This document shows positions 45,976-54,631 of a stretch of 64,000 nucleotides of DNA, one piece after another. Within the stretch, counting starts at the first letter, position 1. Each line of letters begins with the position of its first letter. The position numbers and the translations under genes were made by a program. Under the pieces are notes generated by a model. That model was not told the origin of the DNA, searched no databases, and saw only the letters and a list, made by a program, of their open reading frames with translations. The DNA comes from Lewinellaceae bacterium (lineage in GTDB: Bacteria > Bacteroidota > Bacteroidia > Chitinophagales > Saprospiraceae): NCBI GenBank assembly GCA_020636315.1, contig JACJYA010000012.1, forward strand, positions 124,001 to 188,000. Reading direction: 5' to 3'.

Positions 45976-46485
45976 ATGTCCACCTTAGAATTTAGTAAAG
46001 AGTTCAACGCCCTGGAAAACATCCTTTATTCTTTTGCGCTCCGGTTGACCAAGAACCGGGAAGATGCCAAAGACCTCATCCAGGAAACTGCCCTTAGGGC
46101 TTACAAGCACCGCGACAAGTTCACCGTCGGCACCAATTTCAAAAGCTGGGTTTCCACAATCATGCGCAACACGTTTATTAATCAGTACCGCAAAGCCAAG
46201 CTGCGCCGAAATGTCAATGAACCAGTAGAAAGTTTTCTGTTTGCCGTGGAAAATAAAAATGCCATTCCCAACCAGGGAGAAGTTAATATCCGCATGCAGG
46301 AATACGACAGGATTTTTGGCGAAATAGGAGAAATTTACAGTATTCCTTTCCTCATGTTTTACCGGGGTTATGAATATAAGGAGATTGCCGGTTATCTCGA
46401 CATCCCGATAGGTACTGTTAAAAGCCGCATTTTTCTGGCGCGAAAGAAGCTCAGGAAAATGATCAATGACCGCTACGGAAACTGA
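45976..46485 (+). CDS. ECF-type RNA polymerase sigma factor
   Basis: This 169-residue sigma-70 family protein has region 2 (LYSFALRLTKNREDAKDLIQ, FKSWVSTIMRNTFINQYRK) and region 4 (YSIPFLMFYRGYEYKEIAGY, IPIGTVKSRIFLARKKLRKM), without regions 1 and 3, as in ECF factors. No anti-sigma gene follows; the next gene is a TPR protein 650 bases away. The 258 bases upstream are AT-rich, with TATAATTTG at 45922-45930 as a possible -7 element, but the spacing from the nearest TTTG is too short to be sure. Confidence 0.93.
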   Translation: MSTLEFSKEFNALENILYSFALRLTKNREDAKDLIQETALRAYKHRDKFTVGTNFKSWVSTIMRNTFINQYRKAKLRRNVNEPVESFLFAVENKNAIPNQGEVNIRMQEYDRIFGEIGEIYSIPFLMFYRGYEYKEIAGYLDIPIGTVKSRIFLARKKLRKMINDRYGN

Positions 46486-47133
46486 TCCGCATGCCTCTGC
46501 GGATTTGATTTATCCCGGTTTTCAAAATTAAGCGATGGGTTGCGGGTTAAGGGTGCCGGTTTTGCTGCCCGATAACTCGCAATTCGCCGGGATGAATCCA
46601 CTTACAGGTACAAAATGTATATAATAACTGGTGTGTGAACATGTTTATAGTTCCCGCGCAAGCGGGTTTTTACCTGTAAGAGAGGATCACTCATTATTTT
46701 AGTTCTCTCCAGCCCTACCTCCTAACCTCTTAAACTTCTAACCGCCCCTAAGCTTCCCTTCCGGCGGAACACATTTTTCTACTTCCAATACACAATTTTT
46801 AAATATAATTTCGTTATATTCGCTGTAACGCAAAGCCACCGGAGGCAGTAGTGCTTTATTCTTTCCCCCCGATCGTACTCCCTTTGCGGCCTGCCCCGGC
46901 ATTACGGAAGATCACGAGTTTTTCTTGTTGAGGTAAAAATATAATCACAGCTATATTATTTCGCCGTGCTCCGCCCGGGTACGGTCACGGTAATGTTTGG
47001 GCGATGAAAACCAAGGCCGCTTCCGGCATAACCGGTAACATTGGGCGGTGATCAGCGTACAACAGCAAAAAGTTGAAACAGAGTATAGTTAGTCTGGTGA
47101 AAATAACGATTCCAAAAACTAAAAAACATCAAG
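46486..47133. other. Gene-free region after the ECF sigma gene
   Basis: No gene in 648 bases. A terminator (separate entry) lies inside a larger inverted pair CTTACAGGTA (46601-46610) / TACCTGTAAG (46671-46680). The stretch 46796-46960 has AT-rich ATATAATTTCGTTATATT-like blocks that could be a promoter for the TPR protein. Confidence 0.4.
46653..46671 (+). terminator. Hairpin terminator
   Basis: CCCGC-GCAA-GCGGG followed by TTTTT. It lies 168 bases after the sigma factor stop, nested in a wider 10-bp inverted repeat. Confidence 0.6.
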
Positions 47134-49239
47134 ATGAGAGGTTATCGCATAATCCTACCACTTTTATTACTGGCAGGCGCCGTTGTCCACGCCCAGGTAG
47201 TCCTCGAGGGCGAAGTTTTCATTCACAACAGCCTTTACCGCACCGGTAAGCTCGAACCCGTAGAAGGCGCTCTGGTCAGTGCTCCTTTTGCAACGACGGA
47301 GGCTACCAACCGCAAGGGAAAGTTCAGGCTTCAATTTGCCGAGCTGGATCTGGGCAATGCCTTTGACATTGGCGTTGAGCGAGAAGGGCTGGAAGTAGTC
47401 AACCCTTATGCACTGAAGGGAATGGTTATCGGGAGGGAATCGCCCATTCGGATTTTTATGGCGGAAAAGGGGCAGCCAGAAGCAGCACAACAGGAACTGA
47501 TGGAGATCGGCCTTCGGGCGCTTAACCGGAGCCATGATGCCCTTGTCGGCATCCTGCACCGGAACGGGGAGGAAGGCGAGGCCATTATGGACAGGCTGGA
47601 AGAGCAGTTTGGGCAGCCAATGGAAAGCCGTTTCGAGGCGGAACAGGCCATCGGCCGCCAGCGGGACAGGTTGAAGGAGTGGTTGCCGGAAATGGCAAAG
47701 AGCCTGGCGCAGTCCAATCTGGATTTTGCTTCCGATTATTACCGGAAAGCCTACGAATGGTTCCGGCAGGGAGAAATGGAGCAGGCAATCGCAATACTGG
47801 ATGACGATATGCTTCAGAAGGAAGGCAAGGCGGCCCTGGCCAGCCTTCTGGAAGGAGAAAAAAAGGAGAAGAGTAAACAGGTCGCGGAAGAAAAAGAACG
47901 CCTGCTGCAGGCCGTCCATAGTTTCCAGCTGAAGGCTCAGGCCGAATTGATGCTTTTCCGGTACCAGGAGGCCTGGGATGCTTCCCGGAAAGCGGCCAGC
48001 CTGCTGGAAAATGCAGGGGAGGAGGAGCGTGCCGAGCTGGCCTCTGCCTATACTGCTGTAGCGCTGAGCGGTTCATTGTTGGGAGAGTACGAAGAAGCGT
48101 TGCATTATCAACAGATGGGGCTGGCTCTGATGGAACATTTGCTGGGGAGCGATGCTCTGCCTGTTGCATCTTATTGTTCCCGGCTGGCCGCCATTTATAA
48201 GGAGATGGAAGATTATCCTCTTGCCCTGGAGGCGCAGCAAAGGGCAGTTGACATCAGGGTCAGGGCTCTGCCCGCCGGCCATCCCGACGTGGGCACTGCC
48301 TGCGCCGGGCTGGCCCGGATACACCATCTGATCGGAGACTACCGGATGGCACTGGAAACCCAACAGAGGGCGATCAGCATTCAGGAGACGGGGCTGCCGC
48401 CTAACCACCCCAGCCTGGGGCATTCTTACCATACTCTTGCCGAGTTTTTTATGGATGAAGGCGCCCACATGAAGGCTCTGGAGGCCGAATTGAAGGCGCT
48501 GTTCATCCAGGAACGGTCCCTGTCTCCCGGCCATCCCGACATCCTGCGCTCTTATGATAACCTGGCGCTTATTTATCTGAACCTGGGCGATTACGAAAAG
48601 GCCATGGAGGTTCAGAAGAAGATCATTTCCCTGCAGGAGCATTACCTGCCTGCCGGCCACCCGGATATCGGCACCTCCTACCACAACCTGGCTTCCACCT
48701 GTTATTTTCTGCAGGATCTGGACAATGCACTGCTTTATGAGCAAAAAGGATATGACATTTTACAGGCGCAATTGCCTGCCGGCCACCCTCACATGCAAAC
48801 CGTGAAGTCTTCTTTTGCCTTTTTATACAGTACGCGCGGAGAACGGCGGCAGGCAGCAGGGCAATATGAGGGAGCCATCGAAGACTTGAAGAAGGCCCTG
48901 GAATTTCGTCCCGACAGCGAAGAAACGAAACGGCGGATAAAACAGATCGAAGCCGCCCGGGGCCGGGGAGTAAAGGCCGGGGCCGGCAGTGAATCTTTCG
49001 CTCTCAGCTCAAAGGGCAGCCCGGAGGAGCAACCCGCCCCTGCCGAAGAGCATTTCGGGTTCTTTCGGGTTACCAAAGCGACCAGCCTGAGAGAGGGCCC
49101 CACTTCCTCCTCGAAGGTGCTGCGCCGGCTGTCGCCCGGAGACAGCCTCAGGGTACTCGAAAAAACGGAGTATTACTGGTGGAAAGTGGATGACAACGGA
49201 AAAGTAGGGTATGTCAAGGCACTGCTGTTGGAGCAGTAA
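47134..49239 (+). CDS. Secreted TPR (kinesin light chain-like) protein with C-terminal SH3 domain
   Basis: This is a 701-residue protein with signal peptide MRGYRIILPLLLLAGAVVHA. Residues about 22-110 form a carboxypeptidase-regulatory-like beta domain (EGALVSAPFATTEATNRKGK). A helical, charged linker follows. Residues about 270-570 carry 42-residue kinesin-light-chain-type TPRs with the repeated LPAGHPDVGTA/LPAGHPDIGTS loop (at least five). A Pro/Glu linker leads to a bacterial SH3-like domain (TSLREGPTSSSKVLRRLSPG to VGYVKALLLEQ). It is likely periplasmic or surface-exposed; the TPRs should bind protein partners and the SH3 domain may bind cell wall. Specific function unknown. Confidence 0.87.
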   Translation: MRGYRIILPLLLLAGAVVHAQVVLEGEVFIHNSLYRTGKLEPVEGALVSAPFATTEATNRKGKFRLQFAELDLGNAFDIGVEREGLEVVNPYALKGMVIGRESPIRIFMAEKGQPEAAQQELMEIGLRALNRSHDALVGILHRNGEEGEAIMDRLEEQFGQPMESRFEAEQAIGRQRDRLKEWLPEMAKSLAQSNLDFASDYYRKAYEWFRQGEMEQAIAILDDDMLQKEGKAALASLLEGEKKEKSKQVAEEKERLLQAVHSFQLKAQAELMLFRYQEAWDASRKAASLLENAGEEERAELASAYTAVALSGSLLGEYEEALHYQQMGLALMEHLLGSDALPVASYCSRLAAIYKEMEDYPLALEAQQRAVDIRVRALPAGHPDVGTACAGLARIHHLIGDYRMALETQQRAISIQETGLPPNHPSLGHSYHTLAEFFMDEGAHMKALEAELKALFIQERSLSPGHPDILRSYDNLALIYLNLGDYEKAMEVQKKIISLQEHYLPAGHPDIGTSYHNLASTCYFLQDLDNALLYEQKGYDILQAQLPAGHPHMQTVKSSFAFLYSTRGERRQAAGQYEGAIEDLKKALEFRPDSEETKRRIKQIEAARGRGVKAGAGSESFALSSKGSPEEQPAPAEEHFGFFRVTKATSLREGPTSSSKVLRRLSPGDSLRVLEKTEYYWWKVDDNGKVGYVKALLLEQ

Positions 49240-49263
49240 AATGAGTTCATCCCGAATGGCGTC

Positions 49264-49302
49264 AGATGGAAGGCACTTCAGACTCCGAAGTGCCTTCCAT
49301 CT
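49264..49302 (+). terminator. Hairpin after the TPR-SH3 gene
   Basis: A perfect 16-bp inverted repeat AGATGGAAGGCACTTC (49264-49279, 49287-49302) has a 7-base loop. It is followed by TATCTG rather than a T-run, so termination may be inefficient or factor-assisted. Confidence 0.6.
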
Positions 49303-49441
49303 TATCTGTCGTAAAAAATCAAATCTCTACCTCCCGCACTATTGCCCCGTGCTAATTGTTCCATAAGTCTTTTCGGGCTGGAAAACCCATACTTTACCTT
49401 CTGGTGTTTTCGGGATCGATGAAGCTGGCCGCAGCTGTTTT

Positions 49442-50332
49442 TCAGGCGATTGCTGCCGTACTCCGGGCAAAATCCCTGACTGAGGCCAGCCTGACCGGGA
49501 AATCCCTCAGCACTTCCTTCATGTCGATGGGGTCACCTTTGGCTACGCTGAGCATCAGGCCGGAGAAGGATTTCTGCATAGGGTCAGTAGCCGCATTCAT
49601 CTGTTTTCTCAGGGCTTCTACAGGGACATGGTTGATCTCAAACTTTCTGCCTTCAATTTCTTCAAAGATCTTTACGGCATCCAGTTGGGAAAGCATTTCG
49701 GGTCCTCCCAGTTCTAGAATTGCGTTGCGGGCAGCCGGATTTTCAATACTCCTCACTGCAAATTTGGCAACGTCCTTGTAGGAGATGTAGCTAACAGGCT
49801 TCCTGCCATCTCCGAAAACCTGCACTTTGCCATTTTCCGCATCAAAACCAACGGCCGGCGTCAGCCATACCTCCATAAAGCAGCTCGGCCGCAGAATAGT
49901 GTAGGCCATGCCGCTTTGCCGGAGATATTGTTCTATGGCCCGCTTGGCGTTGCGCAGCGGAATGTCTTCATCGATCTGTTTGGAAAAGGAAGTGTAGATA
50001 AAGTGCCGGACGCCGGCGGCCTTCGCATTATCGATCAGTGCTTTCATTCCGTTCAGGTCCACATGCTGAATGTCGTTGTCCCCGGGCACGTAACTGAAAG
50101 GCATGCTGGAAACGGTAGTGATCACGGTATCAATTTTCTTCAGTGCCGGGCCTGTTGAGTCGGGTTCCCGAAGATCGCCGGTGGCGATCGTTATGCCCAT
50201 CTGTTCAAGTTTCCGGACTTTCATTTTGTCCGATGTTAACCTGGCCATTGCCCGGGTTTCTTTCCCTTCGGCGGCCAGCAACTGGCAGATCTCATTGCCT
50301 AGTATTCCGGTTGCTCCGATAACTAAGATCAT
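49442..50332 (-). CDS. NmrA-like atypical SDR NAD(P)-binding protein
   Basis: This 296-residue Rossmann-fold protein starts with the NAD(P) motif MILVIGATGILGNEICQLLA (GATGxxG) and has VTTVSS-type strand ends, HVDLNGMKALIDNAKAAGVR and YTILRPSCFMEVW, as in NmrA/isoflavone-reductase-like atypical SDRs. The classical YxxxK catalytic pair is not clear, so it may be a redox sensor or a reductase of unknown substrate. It stands alone, 24 bases downstream of the stop of the T9SS protein gene on the same strand. Confidence 0.85.
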   Translation of the reverse strand: MILVIGATGILGNEICQLLAAEGKETRAMARLTSDKMKVRKLEQMGITIATGDLREPDSTGPALKKIDTVITTVSSMPFSYVPGDNDIQHVDLNGMKALIDNAKAAGVRHFIYTSFSKQIDEDIPLRNAKRAIEQYLRQSGMAYTILRPSCFMEVWLTPAVGFDAENGKVQVFGDGRKPVSYISYKDVAKFAVRSIENPAARNAILELGGPEMLSQLDAVKIFEEIEGRKFEINHVPVEALRKQMNAATDPMQKSFSGLMLSVAKGDPIDMKEVLRDFPVRLASVRDFARSTAAIA

Positions 50333-50356
50333 AAGTTATTCATTTGGTTAATAAAT

Positions 50357-52306
50357 TTATTGTACAATGATTCGCACGGTTTCGCTATTGCGGTCCGTGC
50401 GGGTATTCAGCAGGTAGATACCTGGCGCCAGGCTATCCGCAAAAAGGGTGAAATACTCCTGGTTGATTGCATCGATGCTTTTAACAATCTTGCCCTGAAG
50501 GTCGAAGATGCTGGCCTCGCGTATCAGGCCCAGAGAAGAATGGGCAGATACAAAGGTACTGTTGCTGAATGGGTTAGGCGTCACGGTTAGCAGGTTGCTC
50601 TGCTCTTCTGGTGGGCCTGCCGTTCCGATATTCCGGAATTGAGGCTGTTCCTCACAGGTGCCGGCGCAGCCGCCCAGGCGGTCGCCGTGAGTGAGGTGGG
50701 GGCTGACATCCGCAGGGTTGATACATAGGTCAACCGGGCCACTTGGGGTCTGGTGGCAGACGATAACCTTGTCGTTGTTGGGGCCGCAAACCATGGGGCC
50801 CGGCCTCCCCGTGTTGGGTGTAGCGAAAATTTCATAGGTGTTTCCCTGGTAGTTGTAGGTGTACGGGGCGCCATTGTCGTTGGCCAGGGACCAGTTGTAG
50901 CTACTGGAGTTGTCGGTGTTGAGATTGCACCACTCCATCGAGTAGCCGTTGACGCAGAGGCCGGACCAGGGGGCGTTGTTCAGGTTGAAATACACCTCAT
51001 CCACCAGTGGGGCGCCGTGGTGATCCGTCGTTTGAATGTAAAGCACCTGTTCTTCGATGATGCCGTCATCGTGATCTTCATGCTGGGTTGGATATTCTAT
51101 CCAGGAACCCTTCCATTCCCAGGCTGAAAAGCCGAAGGTGTTGTAAAAGGCCTGTGCATTGCGGGTAATAACCCAGAACGCTCCGGGTTGCAGCTTTACG
51201 TTTGGCATGTTGTGGGCAGAAATGGCGCCTTTGATGCGAAGCCCGCCCAGAGGTATTGCCTTGCTGGTAGGGTTGTATATCTCGACGAACTGAAGCTTTT
51301 GCTTTGGTGGGGCTGAGCTGGGATCGGCAAAGAAGACTTCGGTGATCTGCAGGTCGCCGGGGGCAGGTACGTTGTACACCAGTTCTTCAACCTCATAGTC
51401 AATGAAATTGCCGTAGAGGTCTTCCGCTCTTTGGATCACCATTCCGTAATAATCGCCTCTGTTCATACCCGGATGAAGAGTCAGAACTACATTGTAGCCA
51501 TTGTTAGCCAGCCGGGCTTTGGATACCTTAGGCAACATCCCTCCGGCAGATCCCGTAAACTGGTGGTCGTCTGGCCAGGAAAAGCTGTAATTGTTCTTGT
51601 TCTCCATCACAGACTTCAGCACGGGCTCCCCGAACCGGATCTCGATTGTATTGAGGTTAGAGGGGCGTACTTCTCCAACGATAAACGGCTTTTGCATGTC
51701 GTAAGGGCTGGCTTTGACATCCACATTATCGATGAGGATCTTTGTGGGCAGGCAGCGGCCGCCGCCGGCTTTGCCGGTAAAGCGCAGTTTGATATCCGGC
51801 TGTCCGTTGGCCAGAGGCGGAAACGGATAGGTATAAAAGGCGTAATCAGTGTCCTCGTTGCGAAATCCCTGGTTGGGGCCCACTTTCATTTCGTATCCGA
51901 AGGGGCCGCCGTTGACAGAAATGGAAACCGACAGCTTGGTCCGCTTCATGTCATCTTCGCTATCATTCTGGCGGGTGGCCACCAGAAAGTCGGCGTAAAC
52001 GAATTGCCCTTGGAAGTTGCTCAGGTCGAGCGACAGGGTGGCGATGGTAGGCAACTCTTCTCCGACCGGCGCCATAAACAGGGCCCGGTTCCCGGTAGCT
52101 TTGTCGATATCCTGGCCCATGGAGCCGTCGGTCATGCGGTTGCCTGTCCAGTGGGGTAGGAAAGTGGAACCTGGCAAAAAGGTTTGCTGGAATGTTTCGG
52201 TGAAGGGAACAAGTGCCGGTTGGGATTGAGCAGTTGTCAAAATGCCGATGCACAGCAGGGCCGCAGTGATCTTAGAGCTTGTTGGGAATTTAACAATCGG
52301 GCTCAT
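50357..52306 (-). CDS. T9SS-exported lamin-tail-domain protein
   Basis: This 649-residue exported protein reads, from ATG at 52306, MSPIVKFPTSSKITAALLCI then GILTTAQSQ as signal peptide. A beta-rich N-terminal domain (about 30-200) has an HWTGNRMTDGSMGQDIDKAT segment. A lamin-tail domain (about 310-480) shows LQITEVFFADPSSAPPKQKL, FVEIYNPTSKAIPLGGLRI and WNLN-type closing strands. A segment with VIVCHQTPSGPVDLCINPAD and HLTHGDRLGGC is common in Bacteroidota surface proteins. The end (TVTPNPFSNSTFVSAHSS to SLAPGIYLLNTRT) is a type A sorting domain. The start codon and the first 11 or so codons lie in the left part of a miniature element (52275-52463), so a mobile element probably supplies the start. 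An in-frame ATG at 52489 lies just outside the element and would add 61 residues of poor character. Confidence 0.86.
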   Translation of the reverse strand: MSPIVKFPTSSKITAALLCIGILTTAQSQPALVPFTETFQQTFLPGSTFLPHWTGNRMTDGSMGQDIDKATGNRALFMAPVGEELPTIATLSLDLSNFQGQFVYADFLVATRQNDSEDDMKRTKLSVSISVNGGPFGYEMKVGPNQGFRNEDTDYAFYTYPFPPLANGQPDIKLRFTGKAGGGRCLPTKILIDNVDVKASPYDMQKPFIVGEVRPSNLNTIEIRFGEPVLKSVMENKNNYSFSWPDDHQFTGSAGGMLPKVSKARLANNGYNVVLTLHPGMNRGDYYGMVIQRAEDLYGNFIDYEVEELVYNVPAPGDLQITEVFFADPSSAPPKQKLQFVEIYNPTSKAIPLGGLRIKGAISAHNMPNVKLQPGAFWVITRNAQAFYNTFGFSAWEWKGSWIEYPTQHEDHDDGIIEEQVLYIQTTDHHGAPLVDEVYFNLNNAPWSGLCVNGYSMEWCNLNTDNSSSYNWSLANDNGAPYTYNYQGNTYEIFATPNTGRPGPMVCGPNNDKVIVCHQTPSGPVDLCINPADVSPHLTHGDRLGGCAGTCEEQPQFRNIGTAGPPEEQSNLLTVTPNPFSNSTFVSAHSSLGLIREASIFDLQGKIVKSIDAINQEYFTLFADSLAPGIYLLNTRTDRNSETVRIIVQ

Positions 52307-52463
52307 TTCGCCACTAATTTGTTTATGCGGCGTTGCGAAAACACTCCCCGACCCTTCGGGTGCGGGGCAAGCTATTATGCTATGGCATAAATCGTATTTC
52401 CGCGCCTTGCTTAAACCAATTATTGACAAAATCGCCTCGAAGGCCAAATTTCCCAACAAGCTC
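52275..52463. mobile_element. 189-bp MITE-like element overlapping a gene start
   Basis: GAGCTTGTTGGGAATTT (52275-52291) and its inverse AAATTTCCCAACAAGCTC (52446-52463) differ by one base insertion. TTA flanks both ends (52272-52274, 52464-52466), fitting a 3-bp target duplication. A CCCCG...CGGGG hairpin (52355-52376) lies inside. The element holds the ATG and first codons of the minus-strand T9SS protein gene. Confidence 0.65.
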
Positions 52464-52468
52464 TTAAG

Positions 52469-52805
52469 GTAAGTATTTGGTCTTTTCATTGTGGTAAGGG
52501 TTTAGAACTTTTAAAAAGGAGCAGGGTTTGCTTCCTGCACCACATTCGGTTTTATTGAGTTTCAGGCTATGTATTCAACTCATCTTGGGCATTATTAAAA
52601 TGTTCCAAAAACGGGCCGGGGGAAACGCTGGTAAGGAGGCAAGCTTTTCGGTGAGAATAATGGGTAACTAAATCCATTTTCAGCAAAAAGGCAATGATTT
52701 CTATCACTAAAGAGGTGTTTGTTATCACAAGCCATCCTGTATGCAACAGGAATGCTTATTTATTATTTTTACGCAATGAAAATAATCCCGATCAACACCC
52801 AACAC
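52469..52805. other. Intergenic region before the TPR-LuxR gene
   Basis: This is 337 bases with no separate gene. Several in-frame starts for the TPR-LuxR gene fall here (TTG 52719, ATG 52752, ATG 52776), but all give less plausible N-termini than 52806. Confidence 0.4.
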
Positions 52806-54530
52806 ATGATATATCGATTATACGCTTGCCTGCTTTTTCTCAATTTTACCGTGAATATCGTTTCTGGCCAGGACCAAAAGCTTATCGACAGCCTTTTGGC
52901 CTTAATACCCGAGAACCCGGATACATCTTACCTGGAGGCCTATACAGATATCGCCCTGGAGTATCTCTACACCGACCACCTGAAGGCCCGGGAGTATGTG
53001 GATGCCTATCTTCAAATCGCTCAGAAGTATCATTCTCCGGAACACATCGCCTTTGGAACCAATTTGTTGGGCGTTTATTACAACGTAGTGTCCAATTATA
53101 ATGAAGGGCTTGAAATCTTCAAAGAGGCAAAGACCATGTACGAGGAACTCGGAAACCAGGAACGGGTAAGTGCTATACTCAACAACATGTCTATCGCCAA
53201 CCGGAATATGGGATATCTCGAGAAGGCTCTGCAGAACCAGATGGAGTCGCTGGAGATCAAGGAGAGGATCGGGGTGGGAGAGGAGGCCCTGGCGGCCAGC
53301 TACTGGAACATCGGTAACATCCTGGGGGATATCAAGAATTATGAGGAGTCCAACGCCTGGTACCGGAAGGCAGAGGATGTATATACCCGGCTGGGGCTGG
53401 AAGCAGACCGGTTAGACGTCCGCTATGTCCTGGCGCTCAATCTCAAAGATATGGATTCACTCGAGCTGGCCCTGCCGATATTCGAAGAATCTCTGGACTA
53501 CTACCGGAAAAACAATTTGCACAACAGTATCGCCGGTTGCCTGGATATTCTGGGAACGATCCACAAATCCCGGGGAGAACTGGAAGCGGCGGAATACTAC
53601 TATCTCGAATCGCTGGATATTGCCCTTAAGCATGGGGAAGAGAGCCTTCCGGGGTTGCTGTACCGGAGGCTGGCCAATGTTTACAGGGAAAAAGAGCAAT
53701 ATTCAAGGGCACTGAATTTTGCCGAAAAAGCGCTGGAAGTTTCCCGGAAGACCGGCGTGCGCAAAAAAATGATCACAGATTACCTGGTTCTCTCTCAGAT
53801 CACCGAGGACATGGGAGACCAGGGCCGTTCTCTTCAGTATTACAAAGAGTACCATGCTCTCCATGATTCGGTATTTGCCGAGGAAAAGGTTCTCGCCATG
53901 AACGAAATGGAAGTCAAATACCAGGCAGAGAAAAAAGAACAGGAGATCCGTTTGCTGAATGAAAAGGCCAAACGCACTGCTCTTGTCCAGAAGGGCCTGG
54001 CCGGGGCTGTCGCCGCTCTTGCCGCCTTGTTGCTGGCTCTGGGTTATGCCATCAGTCAAAGAGCGAAGCGCAACCGACTGGAAAAGGAAAAACTGGATGA
54101 GGAGATCGCTTTCAAAAAGCGGGAGCTGTCCGCATTTGCCCTGCAACTGGCACAAAAGAACGAAGTACTTCAAAATATCAAGGAGGATATTTCAGTGATC
54201 AAGAACACAGATGCCAGCCGGGAGCTGAACAAGATCAACCGAAAGATCGGCCACACCCTGCGCGATAACGCCAACTGGGAGCTGTTCCTCGAGCGCTTTG
54301 AGGCCGTTTACCAGGGGTATCAGAAGAAGGTATTGGAATCTTACCCGTCTGTTACCTCCAATGACCTCCGGCTGATGGCCCTCATCAAAATGAACCTGTC
54401 ATCCAAGGAGATCGCCAACCTTCTGAACCTCTCCAACGAAGGCATCAAAAAGGCCCGCTACAGGCTGCGGAAAAAGCTGGATATCGAAACGGCGGAATCG
54501 CTGGATGAGTTTGTGATGGGGCTGTTTTAA
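52806..54530 (+). CDS. Membrane-anchored TPR protein with C-terminal LuxR-type helix-turn-helix
   Basis: This 574-residue protein has signal peptide or anchor MIYRLYACLLFLNFTVNIVSG. Residues about 40-370 form TPRs (LNNMSIANRNMGYLEKALQN, ASYWNIGNILGDIKNYEES, RRLANVYREKEQYSRALNFA). A coiled coil precedes a single membrane helix at about 400-420 (AGAVAALAALLLALGYAIS). A cytoplasmic coiled coil follows, and residues about 505-574 make a LuxR/GerE-like HTH (YPSVTSNDLRLMALIKMNLS, SKEIANLLNLSNEGIKKARY). This one-piece sensor-regulator design, periplasmic TPR to cytoplasmic DNA binding, is common in Bacteroidota. It is convergent with the radical SAM cluster, 101 bases away, and could be its regulator, but that is only positional. 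Confidence 0.88.
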   Translation: MIYRLYACLLFLNFTVNIVSGQDQKLIDSLLALIPENPDTSYLEAYTDIALEYLYTDHLKAREYVDAYLQIAQKYHSPEHIAFGTNLLGVYYNVVSNYNEGLEIFKEAKTMYEELGNQERVSAILNNMSIANRNMGYLEKALQNQMESLEIKERIGVGEEALAASYWNIGNILGDIKNYEESNAWYRKAEDVYTRLGLEADRLDVRYVLALNLKDMDSLELALPIFEESLDYYRKNNLHNSIAGCLDILGTIHKSRGELEAAEYYYLESLDIALKHGEESLPGLLYRRLANVYREKEQYSRALNFAEKALEVSRKTGVRKKMITDYLVLSQITEDMGDQGRSLQYYKEYHALHDSVFAEEKVLAMNEMEVKYQAEKKEQEIRLLNEKAKRTALVQKGLAGAVAALAALLLALGYAISQRAKRNRLEKEKLDEEIAFKKRELSAFALQLAQKNEVLQNIKEDISVIKNTDASRELNKINRKIGHTLRDNANWELFLERFEAVYQGYQKKVLESYPSVTSNDLRLMALIKMNLSSKEIANLLNLSNEGIKKARYRLRKKLDIETAESLDEFVMGLF

Positions 54531-54631
54531 GCGGGCGGCTTTTCCCGATCAGATAATTACAGTCAGGAAAATGCAGCGCCATTATCCCGATTGGCAAGAT
54601 TGGCATCCCGGTGAGAAATTATCTGAAAACA

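Noticed and set aside
52306..52489. Upstream start giving a 710-residue T9SS protein
   Set aside because: The extra 61 residues cross the miniature element and put the signal peptide far from the N-terminus.
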